DNA of 64,000 nt from Isoetes taiwanensis. Its lineage: Eukaryota; Streptophyta; Lycopodiopsida; Isoetales; Isoetaceae. The notes below the pieces were generated by a model. That model saw nothing but the letters and a program-made list of their open reading frames with translations. It had not been told where the DNA came from and made no database searches. The DNA lies in assembly GCA_021234155.1 (NCBI GenBank), contig JAJEKV010000012.1, forward strand, positions 10,568,448-10,632,447, read 5' to 3'. Shown here piece by piece: positions 35,606 through 48,668 of this stretch (the stretch's first letter is position 1; each line of letters begins with the position of its first letter). A program made the translations under genes and the position numbers.

Positions 35606-36909
35606 ATGCAGATGATATCGTCTTGGTGTCCAGAAGCAAAGAAGGTATGCAACAACATTTGGATACATTAGGGAGCTTTTGTGATGCAATGGGTATGAAA
35701 GTGAACCTGGGTAAGACTAAGATTGTGCTCTTTGGGACTAATCTAGATAAAAATTATTCATTTGCATACAAGGGAGAGGTGATATAGGTCACAGACTCAT
35801 ATAAGTACTTGGGGCTTATTGTGGATAAACATTTCTGTTGGAATCGCACAGTGGAGCAAAGGGTTAATGGTGGAATAAAGGCATCGTTTGCCATGCAAAA
35901 GCAGTGTTTAAAAGCTGATATTTGGAACTTTGGTTTAAAGCAGATGCTATTTAAATCCTTAGTGCAGTCGGTGGTTTTATATGGTTGCGAAGTTTGGGGC
36001 CCTGGACTCTCCTTGGAGCTGTGACAAAAAAATAGAAAGGGTGCAGAAAAAGTTTTTACACGATGAGCTTGGGGTTAAAATGCAAACTCCATATGATATA
36101 TCTCTGGCAGAGTGCGGGATGATGCAATTAGAAGGGGAGGCTCTATGCAGATACTTAACCTATCTGAGCAGAATAGGAAACTTGGATGAAGAGAGCTACC
36201 CAAGACTAGCCTTGAAAGCAACATTTGACAAAGGGTGGTATGCAGATGGGATAGTCTGGTTACGGAAATGGGGGATATTGATACAAGACTTGGCAAGAAT
36301 TAAAAATAGAATTTGGGAATGGGTTCAGGAAAAGGTGCGGGAAAGAGTTTGGTATGCACCCGGTGTCAAAATGGCACATTATAGGAGGGAAATGAATCCT
36401 ATGCTATTAGAAATGGACTATTTAAATGAGAATATCTCACTGTTCAAGAGACACGCAATTTGCAGGATGCGACTCAGTGCCCACCACCTGGATGTAGAAG
36501 TGGGGAGATGGTTTAATATACAGCGGGAGCACCGGACTTGCAGGGCATACGGCTGTGATGAGGTAGAAGATGAAGCACATGCAATAATAAGATGTTTAAC
36601 TTACCAAGCCTTGAGAGACAAGTTTGGCATTAAAGTGTCTAGTTTACACCAGTTTTTTGATATGCCAGCTACAATAGTAGGTAGCTTTTTACTAGAACTG
36701 ATATAACTAAGGGAGGTAGCAATTAAACATGTTATTGAAACTAGTGGAGATGAGATGGAGGAGAGTGATGACGAAATACTCGATGATGAGTTTTTGCCTG
36801 ATGATGACATATTTGATTTTTGATGTATTAAGCTTATACTCGGTCTTATAGGCCTGATGGTCTGACAAGACAAAATAATACAATTCACTTCACTTCATCT
36901 CTCTCTCTT
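35606..36909 (+). mobile_element. LINE copy C, 3' part with tail
   Basis: Resumes at the catalytic ADD codons (ADDIVLVSRSKEGMQQHLD). It continues through KTKIVLFGTNLDKNYSFAYK, LYGCEVWGPGLSLEL and RMRLSAHHLDVEVGRW to the C-terminal zinc-binding segment (CRAYGCDEVEDEAHAI, where the second Cys of the usual C-x2-C appears as Y). It ends DDDIFDF and stop near 36822. A stop and a frameshift occur near 35787 and 36023. The 3' UTR carries the conserved stem-loop (36842-36871), then two CTTCA units and a short (TC)5 tract. Confidence 0.92.
36842..36871 (+). other. LINE 3' stem-loop, copy C
   Basis: GTCTT...GGCCTGATGGTCT...AAGAC: the inner stem AGGCC/GGTCT is weakened compared with the other copies, while the outer stem GTCTT/AAGAC is kept. 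It lies 20 nt after the ORF2 stop. Confidence 0.8.
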
Positions 36910-37054
36910 GTTGGCCACATGCATGCCAAAATACCCATCTCTCGTCCTATACGACTCCTCTTAGAATTATACATATTTTTCTGGGAGAAGAGGAGAGAAG
37001 GCTGTCTCACGAGGTCTAACAGCGTCGGTTAGGCCTCAAAATTTGGTTCCCCAC
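36910..37054. other. Short unassigned junction segment
   Basis: 145 bp between the LINE copy C tail and the homologous part of the chromovirus LTR. Its origin is unclear. Confidence 0.5.
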
Positions 37055-38219
37055 CGGCATGGATGTGATTCGAGGAGTTTGAGCAAGCCAAGGATCAGGT
37101 AACCTGCGACTCTGTTGTGCAAAGCCGACTCTTAGCCTGGCAATGAGCTAGGATAGTATGTTAGGTCAGTTTTATCAGCCTTGTAGATCCTAAAATCACC
37201 AGCCGTAACGAAAGAACCTAACCATGTGTGTTTAGGTAAGATAGATTAAATCTTATTCAGTATTTCAGTTCTTGATGATGATGATGATGATGTTCCATTC
37301 TATGCTCTCCTGTGTATGTGAGAAGGGGGGTAGAGACCTTGAAACCTTCAGTAATAGATGATCCTAGATAACCTCATTAATTCCCAATTAATGCGGCCCG
37401 TGTACAAAAGTCCGCCTGGTTGTGGGTGACGGGGCAAGACCGGTGGAATAAGGGGGACTTGTCTCATCACTGACTGATCCCTCTGGTGTATAAAGCCTAC
37501 CGGGGATCTTAGCGGGCTATGCTTAATGGTTTGCCACTGCGTGTGGGCAAGGCATGAGCCCGACACCTCTTGGGTGATGCGTCACCTTCAATGAGGTTCA
37601 AGTCGAATACGAAAAGTGGCCCTCTAGCCGCCTGTGATGGCCATGCATGCCTCTGGAGGGGAGGAGCCTCTCCTCCTGCCTCATCGGGACTGGGGAGATG
37701 CAATCCAGCAGTAGCCCCTTTGGCTACGCACCCCGCAGGCTACGGTCTAGTCCCAAGACCCTTCAACCTACTCTGCAAAGTGTGCACGGGAGGGGCAGAT
37801 AGAGTGTACTACCCAACAACCATGTTTTTAGGCCAGCCCAATCCATTCTTATGAATTCTGTCTGCAATGATTTCTGGAGGCCCAAGCCGTCAGTCCACAC
37901 CCTGGAATCTGAGCCATTGGGTAGGATCCCCCATGTGATGATGATGTTATTGATATGATATTACATGTATGTTATGGTCTAGTCACCCTTGAGGTGACTC
38001 TGTTGATATATTGATGTCATGTGCTTATGTTTACTCACACTTCCGCAGCTAGGACGGTCTCGAGGGAAGACGGGGCGAATGACCCATCCATTCTTCCTCA
38101 TCGATCCATTGTCAAGGATTGATGTTAGGTGGATGGCCCCTGTCAGTTTGGCTGTCAGGGGGATGAACTCCGCCTTCTGATACAATGGGAGCATCGTAGA
38201 AGAAGTAGGGGACGTCACA
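37055..38219 (+). repeat. Chromovirus 5' LTR, 5'-truncated
   Basis: About 1165 bp homologous to the last three quarters of the LTR at 41454-42983, ending with the same GGGGACGTCACA. The first roughly 370 bp, including the TGTGACGT end, are missing. It contains a (GAT)n run near 37274 that is longer than in the 3' LTR. Confidence 0.9.
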
Positions 38220-38220
38220 G

Positions 38221-38230
38221 TGGTATCAGA
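38221..38230 (+). other. Primer binding site, initiator tRNA-Met type
   Basis: TGGTATCAGA starts two bases after the LTR end. It matches the complement of the 3' end of plant initiator tRNA-Met, the usual primer of Ty3 and Ty1 elements. Confidence 0.85.
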
Positions 38231-38417
38231 CATGATCTTGGTAGACCAAGATCGGGCACTGACCATTCTCTGTTAGAACTAACAGTAGACTTCCAGTCTT
38301 GGGAATAGCAACCCAAGTATGAACCTCGAAAATTGGGAAAAAAAAATTCTAATCCTTAGAGCAGTAAAGTAGAGTAATGCTAAGTTAGGAAGAATTGTAG
38401 GAAAACCCTGAAAAATT

Positions 38418-40755
38418 ATGGCCATTAGGAAGTCACCCCTCACAGAGTGCGCCCTGGGCATTTCCAAAAGTTTTGTTCTAGATACATTCATCATACTTTT
38501 CTTTGATGACATTCTACTCTACAGCAAATCCTTAGAAGAGCGTGCCCAACACTTGAGGAAGGTACTTGAAAAGTTGAAGAGGCATCAACTTTATGCAAAA
38601 CTATCCAAGTGTCACTTCGCGACAAAAAAGGTAGAGTACTTGGGGGATGTAATCACACCAGCAGGGATTTCCACCGACCCTGCAAAGATTGAAGCCGTAA
38701 TTGATTGGCCGGCACCAAAGAATATCCATGAAGTCAGGAGCTTCCTCGGCTTAGCAGGGTATTATAGAAAGTTTGTCAAGAACTTTGCAAAGGTAGCAGC
38801 ACTACTGATGGACCTCACCAAAGCAGAAAAGATAAAAGATTGGGCGAGTCATTGGCAAAGGAAGGCCCATGCAGCATTTGGGACGTTGAAGGAAGCTTTA
38901 ACGACTGCGCCAGTCTTAGTGTTGCATGACCCAGAGAAAGATAAGTTGGTGGCAACAGATGCCAGCAAGATTGCAACAGGAGGGGTCTTGATGCAGGAAG
39001 GGAGGGTGATAGCGTATGATTCAAGGAAGATGAACGATGCCGAAACCCGCTACCCAACCCATGACCAGGAGTTGCTAGCAGTGGTGAGGACATTGAGAAT
39101 ATGGAGGCATTATCTATTGAGAAGGAAGTTCCAATTGGATACAGACCATCAAAGTATACAATATGTCTTCACCCAACCACATCTCAACTTAAGGCAAAGG
39201 AGATGGATGGAGTTCCTGGAGGAGTACGACTTTGTCATTGTGTACAAGCCAGGCAAGCTCAATGTGGTTGCAGATGCGCTCTCAAAGCATCCCGAGTTTG
39301 GCAAGAAGATAGAAGAGACGTTGCCTCTAGACCGAGATTTCAAGGAAGCATGGGCAAGCCTTTCTAAAGAGGCGAGAACGGACAAAGAGAGGGAAACCAA
39401 ACATTTTAAGAAGGAAGGTAACCTATTATACCACAAAAATAAATTGTGTGTGGAGTCATCAGGAGTCAGGAAATTGATACTCCATGACACACACAATAGT
39501 CCAATAGCCGGACACACAGGGTTTATGAAGACCTATTTTAAGATCAGAAGCAGCTACTTCTGGCCCGACATGAAGAAGTAAATAGCGAGGTACATTCGAG
39601 AGTGCCAGCTATGTCAGCAGACAAAGGCGGAACAACTCCAAATTCCTGGAGCTTTAGAACCATTGCCTGTGTAGAATGCAAAATGGGAGATAATAAGCAT
39701 GGACTTTATCACAGAGCTCCCGAGAACTATAAGGGGCAAAGATGCCCTAATAGTGGTGGTGGACAAGTTGTCGAAGATAGCACATTTCGTGCCATGCAGA
39801 ATCACAGACACGACGTTAGACGCTGCCATACACCAAAGAGATCGTTAGACTCCACGGGATGCCAAGGGAAATAATCTCGGATAGAGATTCAAAGTTCATG
39901 AGCACATTCTGGCAAGTCTTGTTTAGCACGATTCAGATGAAGCTCTCCATGAGTATGACATATCATCCCCAGATGGATGGACAGACGGAGTGCACAAATC
40001 GAATCATAGAAGACATGCTGAGAAACTATGTCTGGAACAAGCAGTCTAAATGGGATGATTTTATTCACTTGGTGGAGTTCGCCTATAATAGCACCAAGCA
40101 AGAATCTTCCCAGATGTCACCCTTCATGATAAATTACGGGTATCAATGCTTGACATCAGATACGTGACACAATCCAGTGTCCAAAGTTGAAGTCTCTCAG
40201 CAGATGTTATCTGATATGCAGCAGCTAGTAGAGGAGGTGAGAGGATATCTCCTAGCAGCGAGAAGCTGGCAGAAAAGCATAGCCGATAAGCACAGAACGG
40301 TAAGGGAATTCCAGGTTGGGGACAACGTATGGCTGAAGTTCAAAGTCAAGCAAGCGAAGCTCCGCATCGGCAATTGCAAGAAACTTGCTCCAGGATGGGC
40401 TGGGCCATTCAGGATAACCAAAAGAGTAGGTAGCCAATCCTACAAGTTGGACCTGCCCGGCATCTCGAAATCCATAGAGTCTTCCATGTAAGTCTCCTAA
40501 AGAGGCACACTCCTAATTCAGAGGAAGTATTGGAGACAACAGAGTTACTGGAAATGACAAATGACCAGTTTGAAATTGTCCCAGAGGTTCTTCTTGACAG
40601 ATCCTATAAGAAGACAAGAAGATCCCAATTTCTCCAATACCTAGTGAAATGGACGCACTTACCTAAGACGCTACGTGGGTACTACAATCAGATTTGGAGA
40701 AGCAGTACCCCCAATTCATGGAGCAATGCAAGGGTCAGCTCGTCACCGAAGTAGT
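38418..40755 (+). pseudogene. Ty3 chromovirus pol remnant (RT-RNase H-integrase-chromodomain)
   Basis: The intact ORF part (38418-39581) starts within the RT just before the catalytic box FFDDILLYS. It continues with YLGDVITPAGISTDPAKI and FLGLAGYYRKFVKNF, then RNase H (VATDASKIATGGVL, RYPTHDQELLAVV, NVVADALSKH) and the integrase HHCC finger (H and H near 39475-39510; CQLCQQ at 39603). The catalytic integrase follows over stops and a shift: MDFITEL, ISDRDSKFMSTFW, QTECTNRIIEDML, the D, D and E residues. After QVGDNVWLKFKVKQ comes a degraded chromodomain (EVLLDRSYKK, YLVKWTHLP, about 40585-40665), which places it among chromoviruses. Gag, protease and the N-terminal RT are deleted between the primer site and about 38.45 kb. 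Confidence 0.92.
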
Positions 40756-41442
40756 CGACACCGAACCGATAGGTGAGTGTGGGGTAGATTAAAAAGTCTA
40801 CTTCCGTCGCACGGAAGTAGACGAACTTGAGAGATAAGAGGTCATTCAGGCATGCATTGATAGGAAAGCACCTCTAGTCAATGCCTACGACGGGAAGGAC
40901 GCCATCCTTCACGCCAAAGACAAGGTGTAGGCATGAGTGATAATCTTAGGCATGATAGGGCGCTATCTCCACGGCCAAAATGGAAGAAACATAATCTTCC
41001 TACGCCGTGAGATTAGCCTTGCATCCATATAAATTGTAATTTTTCAAAATAATTAAACGTATACCGACGTAGTGTTAGTTAGACCTGCAGGTCAATAGGG
41101 AAGTCTAGCAGTAGGAAGGTCGCACTGCAAAGACTTGCAACACATGTTTTGTCATAATGTATTGCAAGGAGACGACATGGAACTCTAATTAGAGAATTTT
41201 GAAACTATGCTAATAATAATGGTATAAACCATAAATTTTTGTGAATAATAGACGATAAAGTAAGAGGGTGAAAGATCCCCTTACCATAGTATGATATGAA
41301 ACAAAAATGTGTTATGGATATTAAACTTAAATATTACCTTGAGGTAATTGTCTTGTAAAAATTATATGCATCAAGTATATTGCAGGGTATGCAGGTTTCC
41401 AAGGTGGGGAGACGCGTGATGCTGAGGACAACATCAATTCAA
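40756..41442. other. Chromovirus non-coding region before the 3' LTR
   Basis: AT-rich stretch between the pol remnant and the LTR; no ORF recognised. It contains the 12-bp palindrome at 40796-40822. Confidence 0.6.
40796..40822. repeat. 12-bp perfect hairpin after pol
   Basis: GTCTACTTCCGT and ACGGAAGTAGAC are separated by CGC. It lies in the untranslated region of the chromovirus. A role in RNA structure or termination is possible but unproven. Confidence 0.85.
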
Positions 41443-41453
41443 GGTGAGGAGAT
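41443..41453 (+). other. Polypurine tract
   Basis: GGTGAGGAGAT, purine-rich, immediately before the TGTGACG start of the 3' LTR. This is the expected position of the plus-strand primer. Confidence 0.65.
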
Positions 41454-42983
41454 TGTGACGTTCCAGCATAACATACGGTCCGAATACGTATATTATACTA
41501 CCATGTCACACGTACATGTCACCATGACAAGTACTTGAGAGTCGTAAAGAGTTGCGCCTAGGGAGCAACCTCATATGTTGCACATGTATATTAAACATAT
41601 GCAATTAAACCCCTTGCCAAGTGGCAATACCTCATTGGATCCCTTCTAACCAAACCCTAAAAGTTCATGTATAAGGAGCAAAAGGGAAAACCCTAAACCT
41701 TTTCCATTTTCGCTTCCATGAGCCATTCCGGCCAAGGCAAGCTGCCATTCCGCATTGCCAGGCGCCGCTGAGCCGCCTTTGCACATCAGACTCCTCAGGA
41801 GCATCCATCTTCAGCAAGAACGAAGGCATGGACGTGATTCGAGGAGTTGGAGCAAGCCAAGGATCAAGTAACCTACGATTCGGTTGTGCAAAGCCGACTC
41901 TTAGCCCGGCAATGAGCTAGGATAGTATGTTAGATCAGTTTTATCAGCCTTGTAGATCCTAAGATCACCAGCCGTAACGAAAGAACCTAACAATGTATGT
42001 TTAGGTAAGATAGATTAGATCTTATTCAGTATTTCAGTTCTTGATGATGATGATGTTCCATTCTATGCTCTCCTATGTATGTGGGAAGGGGGGGTAGAGA
42101 CCCTGAAACCTTCAGTAGTAGATGATCCTAGATAACCTCATTAATTCCCAATTAATGTGGCCCGTATACAAGAGCCCGCCTGGTTGTGGGTGGTGGGGCA
42201 AGACCGGTGGAATAAGGGGGACTTGTCCCATCACTGACTGATCCCTCTGGTGTGTAAAGCCGGCTGGGGATCTTAGCGGGCTAGGCTTAATGGTTTGCCA
42301 CTGTGTGTGGGAAAGGCATGAGCTCGACACCTCTTGGGTGATACGTCACCTTCAATGAGGTTCAAGTCGAATACGGGCAGTGGCCCTCTAGCCGCCTGTG
42401 ATGGGCATGCATGCCTCTAGAGGAGAGGAGACTCTCCTTCTACCTCATCGGGACTGGGGAGATGCAACCTAGCAGTAGTCCCTTTGGCTACGCACCCGGC
42501 AGGCTACGGTCCAGTCCCAAGACCCTTCAACCTACTCTGCAAAGTGTGCACGGGAGGGACGGATGGAGTGGACTACCCAACAGCCATGTTTCTAGGCCAG
42601 CCCAATCCATTCTTATGAATTCTGTCTGCAATGATTTCTGGAGGCCCAAGCCGTCAGTCCACACCCTGGAGTCTGAGCCATTGGGTAGGATCCCTCATGT
42701 GATGATGATGTTATTAATATGATATTACATGTATGTTATGGTGTAGTCACCCTTCGAGGTGACTCTGTTGATATATTGATGTCATGTGCTTATGTTTACT
42801 CACGCTTCCGCAGCTAGGACGGTCTCGAGGGAAGACGGGGCAAATGACCCATCCATTCTTCCTCATCGATCCATTGTCAAGGATTGGTGTCAGGTGGATG
42901 GTCCCTGTCAGTTTGGCTGCCAGGGGATGAACTCTGCCTTCTGATACGATGGCAGCATCGTAGAAGAAGTAGGGGACGTCACA
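41454..42983 (+). repeat. Chromovirus 3' LTR, complete
   Basis: 1530 bp from TGTGACGTTCC to GGGGACGTCACA, with the short inverted ends TGTGACGT and ACGTCACA. The last roughly 1160 bp match the truncated 5' LTR. The 5-bp target duplication cannot be tested because the other outer end is lost. Confidence 0.93.
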
Positions 42984-43155
42984 TTGTGCGTAGAAGGGAT
43001 CTTTAAATGGGATAAATTGACAAGACTAGCATTTAATGATATATGCTACGATATCTGTATGCCTAGATTGAAGTACCAATCATTGAATATTAAGATGGTT
43101 AACTAATTTGAGACAGTTGCAAAAAAGGGAATAACAGAATGTAGGAAAGTGAAAA

Positions 43156-44338
43156 TCATACCTTTATTCTTTGTTCTTGGCTGCCAATTTGGCAATTTCA
43201 AGAAGTGTGTCCTTTGTCATCCGACATATACTTTGAGTCATTGCTGCCATAGATTCAACAATCTTCAAACTATTTGCAAATCGAATAGTCTCCAATTCCC
43301 TTACCAATTCCAGTTTCTTTGCAGATTCTTCCTTCATGAAATCCAATTTCTTTACTTCAGTGTCTCCAAAAGTGCTTGCCATTTGTGAATTCCAATAGCA
43401 ATGTCTTCATCCATCCGCAACCTGGACTTCTTTCTTCCAATAGGCTTTCCACATACTCCAAGTTGATTGCATGTTGCAAGTCTGGGGCTAGAGGAATCTG
43501 TGTTGTTACCTGTTGGAGTTCGATTGTTTGGCATTTCATGCATTCTGGAGCTTCCTGAATTATCTATGTTAACATTGACATTGGGAGTGTCTTCAGCACT
43601 CTCAAACGGATCATCAAATACAGTATCAGATCCAACTGTTTCATAGAAACTGTCAGAAAAGTTAGTGTGCAAATCTGCTGCCTCAAAAGCTTCATTTCCA
43701 AAGTCCCCATCATCCCCAACCCCTGGAATGGCGTTATCTGATGCCACTCCATATTTGACTTCTTCCATTCTTTCATACCACTGTCAACTTGAAGGCTCTG
43801 AACCCGTATGACTAGACGCCTCTTTCTCATCCTTGAATTTCACCTGAAGTTTATCCCATTTGTTCTTCAGTTGCCTGACTTCCATCAATCCACCAACAAT
43901 TGGCTGTAATTTTACTAGGATTTCTCTCCACTATATATTAGAAAGATTCCGACTACCATTAGTAACCAATTTCATCTCATTCAGGAGGTTCAGGAAAGTG
44001 GAAACACCCTGATCTGTGCATTGGACTGGAGTCTTCCTATTCTTTGTGTCAATTTGCTTGGGATTTTCTTTTTCTTGAACAATAAGAGCCATTGAATTAT
44101 TGGGCTGAGAAGATTCACTCACAATACCAGTAGGTGCTTGGATTTCGCTGAGAACTTGCTTACATCTGCTTTCCTTTGGCTCTTTTGTTGTTAGAATTGG
44201 CTTAGCATTTGTCTTGAAGTCCACATTCATTGAAATCTGCCTTGTCATCTTTTGGGTCCTCCTTGGAGCCATTTTCTCTATGCGAGGGGGCACAAAGGGT
44301 TTGCTACTTGCTGGCAATGATCTAGTTGCCTTAGACAT
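43156..44338 (-). pseudogene. Myb/SANT-like protein, resembling PIF/Harbinger accessory ORF
   Basis: Starts at 44338 (MSKATRSLPASSKPFVPP), with a basic N terminus. A likely trihelix or Myb-like region follows, spread over two frames (GVSTFLNLLNEMKLVTNG, then MEVRQLKNKWDKLQVKFKDE). An acidic middle part starts at 43768 (EEVKYGVASDNAIPGVGDDG), then a basic GRKKSRLRMDED. It ends in a coiled-coil-like tail (VRELETIRFANSLKIVES) with stop at about 43164. QLKNKWDxLxxxFK is typical of the plant Myb/SANT-like family used as the DNA-binding partner of Harbinger transposases. No transposase ORF lies beside it. Stops between the parts mean it is broken, or has introns that I did not resolve. Confidence 0.55.
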
Positions 44339-45414
<1,076 letters not shown>

Positions 45415-45419
45415 GAATT

Positions 45420-48400
45420 TGAGACCATCAGGGTTGGATCTTGGAATGTAAATACACTAACTGCTACTAAGGTTTCTACTATGGATGATATCCTACGGGA
45501 TTTTGATGTTATTTTTTCTTAGAGACATGTGAGCATGAGGAAAAAGGACTGCCGAACATTGTAGGATTTACTTGTATCTATTCTGTTTGGAATATAAAAG
45601 GATGGAGACTCAGGGGATTTGAAGGCATTGCATGTTATGTTCGGAACGAGTTTCTGCAAACAGTGTCAGTTATTAAGCACAAGGCCTCTAAACAATATAT
45701 TTGGATTGAGTTACCGGGTAAGAGAGGGAAGACATATATTGCAGGTTGCTATTTCCCGCCAAGGGAATCGCCTACCTATGATGTAGAGAATCTTGATAGG
45801 GATGATCCTTTTTTTCATTTGGAACAGGATATAATAGAGCTAATGCCGCACGGAAATATACTTTTACTTGGCGATTTTAATGGTCGTATAGCAAATAAGC
45901 AAGCAGCCATTAGCAGCCCAAATGGAGATCCTATTTGGATGGAAATGTTGGATGACCAGGAATTGGTTACTAGTGGATGGAATCCTGTATCTGCAGATAA
46001 ATCTTGTTGGCCTAAACCGCAAGGATATCATTTGTTGAACATGTGCAGTGGACTCAATCTGGTACTGTATAATGGTGCAGCAAAATACCCGGGTTCAGGA
46101 AAGTGTAAGATGCGAGTGTAGTGGACTTTATAATAGCAAGTGTTGATTTTGCTAAAAGTATTGCAAGGATTTATATAAGGGATATACGTACTAAGTCAGA
46201 CCATGTCCCCTTGCTTGTAGAAATACACGCAATCGGATTGCGCACGCAAAATGTGGTACCCATGCAGAATAAGAAAATTTTTATGTCTAGATTTAAAGCT
46301 GAGATGTATGAAAAAGTCTGTGAAGATAAAATTGCACAAAGTGAATGGCCTCTTCATGCATCTGGAATAAGTGAACAGTTGACTTTTCTTGTACTCTCTG
46401 TAGCAGAACAGTACTTTGTTTCTAGAAGGAGACTATTGGGGCTTCCATGTAATGGATGGTTCGACATGGAATGTAAGCAAAAGAGACAAGAATTCAAGTC
46501 GGCTAGGGGCGCAATTAAAATGACGGTTAAGAAAAAATATATCCGGCTGATAAAATCCAAAAAGAAAGCATTTTTGCGAAAAAAGCATGAAGATATGATT
46601 GCAGAGTTGATTTCAGATCCTAAAAAGTTTTGGTTAAGGCTTAAGCCTAAGAAACCAATGAATGCGATGCTTGATGTGGCTGATTTGTGGAAGCAAGTGC
46701 AAGATCTATATCATGTGCATGGGCTGGATAAGACTTGGCATGCAGTTGGGTTTAATACCCTTGTATTTACTGGTGAGGATGTCCTTAAAGGACTACAAAA
46801 GTTTTCTAATGGAAAAGCGGCAGATGCTCTGGGGCTAACAGCAGAAATGTTTAAATGGCAGGATCCTCTGTGGTTTCCACAATCATGGCAGATAAATAGA
46901 GTCATTCCATTGCATAAAGCAGGTGACGTATCTGATCCAAACAATTATAGAATGATAATGATTAGCAGCTTATATTCAAAACTTTTTGCTACCATGCTTG
47001 ATACTAAAATTAGTGGCTGGGCTGAGGAATATAAGGTACGAGCTAAGGGCCAACCTGGCTTCCGTCGTAAAAAATCTACTACAGATCATCTGGTTACCTG
47101 CAGAGCATTGATGGATTCTATCATAGATAAGAAAAAACCCATGTTTGCACTATTTGTTGATTTCACGAAGGCCTTCGATAAGATGCAAAGGAGTAATCTT
47201 TGGCAGCGCATGGACAAGCTTGGAGTCCTATGGAATATCAATTAGCAGTCAAAGCGTTATACGATAAGGTATGGGTGCAATTATCGTTTCCTTTTTTTGA
47301 AAAATGTCAGAGCTTAGTGGATGGCAATGGAGTAAAGCAAGGTTGCCCATTGTCTCCGACTTTATTTGGTCTATTTATAGACGAGTTAGAGGAATGGATA
47401 GCTAGAATTGGTGGAGAAGGTGCGTCGCCGAGTGGATTTGTTATATTACTCTTGTTATATGCAGACGATATTGTGATATTGTCCAAAAATGTTGAAGGAA
47501 TGCAGAGACACTTAGATGCCTTGGCGAAATTTTATGATGCAAAAGGTATGGTAGTGAATATGAATAAAACGAGAATCATCATATTTGGGGCCAATAAAGT
47601 GGATCACTTTGCATGGTACTATAAAGGTGAAACTATAGAAATTGCAAGTGTGTATAAATATCTTGGGCTGATTGTTGATAAAAGCTTTCACTGGAATCAG
47701 GCAGTAGAGCAACGAGTTAGTGGTGGCTTGAAAGCATTGTTTGCATTGCAGAGAAGGTGTAATAATGCTGAAATATGGAATTTCAGTATCAAAAAGATGT
47801 TGTATAGCTCCCTTGTGCAATCTGTTGTGCTATATGGATGTGAAATTTGGGGGCCTGGGCTCTCATTGGAGATGTGGAAAAAGGTTAGAAGAAGTTTTTC
47901 CATACAGAATTAGGCACAAAAATGCAGATGCCTTATGATATGTTATTGGCCGAGTGTGGGATGCTTCCCTTGGAGGTAGAAGCATTGCTTAGAACATTGT
48001 TGTATATATGCAAAGTGCAATTTGAGATGGAAGTTGACAGTTTGCCACGCTTAGAGGCAAGTAAAGAGAAAGGGTGGTATGCTGACATAATAATGTGGAT
48101 GCATAAGTCGGATTTGGATATAAATGCACTTAGCAGTAACAGATGTAGGCTTAGAGAATGGGTTCGGGAGCATGTTCTACATAAGTTGTGGAGTGTTCCA
48201 AAAGTTTATAGAAGGATGATGAACCCAACCCTGTAGGAGGCATTGTATTTGAAGGAGGGGCTGCCCATGAAAATGAGGCACACCATTAGTAGAATGCGGC
48301 TCAGTTCTCATAGACTTGGAGTGGAGGTAGGAAGATGGAGCAATATACCACGGGAAGCAAGAGTATGTAAGTTGTGTGATATTGATGAGGTAGAGGATGA

Positions 48401-48661
48401 ACCACATGTGATTCTCCATTGCCACGCGTATGCTAACATTAGAAGCAATTTTGGGATTTCTTCAACTACATTGTTAGAATTCTTTAATGTTGCTGTCTAT
48501 CCGATGGGTAGATTTCTTGTGGAGGTCCTCAAGCATAGAGATATTTGCTTAAAGAAGCTGCATGACAAAGACCTTGTAGATGAGAATGAGGGGGAAGAGG
48601 CTAATGCACTCTTGTCTGAGGATGCATTAGATGATATTTTTTATAACTTTGAATGTGTATA
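45420..48661 (+). pseudogene. LINE ORF2 (endonuclease-RT), copy B, several frameshifts
   Basis: The APE endonuclease starts with IRVGSWNVNTLTATKVSTM and has GDFNGRIANKQ at about 45870 and SDHVPLLVEI near 46200. The RT has INRVIPLHKAGDVSDPNNYR (46895), KKSTTDHLVTCRALMDS, FVDFTKAFDKM, GVKQGCPLSPTLFGLF and LLYADDIVILS (47460). The C-terminal part has YKYLGLIVDKSFHWNQAVEQ, LYGCEIWGPGLSLEM, RMRLSSHRLGVEVGRW and CKLCDIDEVEDEPHVILHC, a CCHC-type finger. Frames change near 45520, 46112, 47230, 47900 and 48236, so it is not translatable as it stands. A segment of about 40 codons before RVIPLHKAG is shorter than in copy A. Confidence 0.92.
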
Positions 48662-48668
48662 GTGTGAA

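Noticed and set aside
28683-36909. Copy C as two separate LINE insertions on either side of the DIRS-type element
   Set aside because: The flanks join in frame with no missing codons, so one interrupted copy is the simpler explanation.
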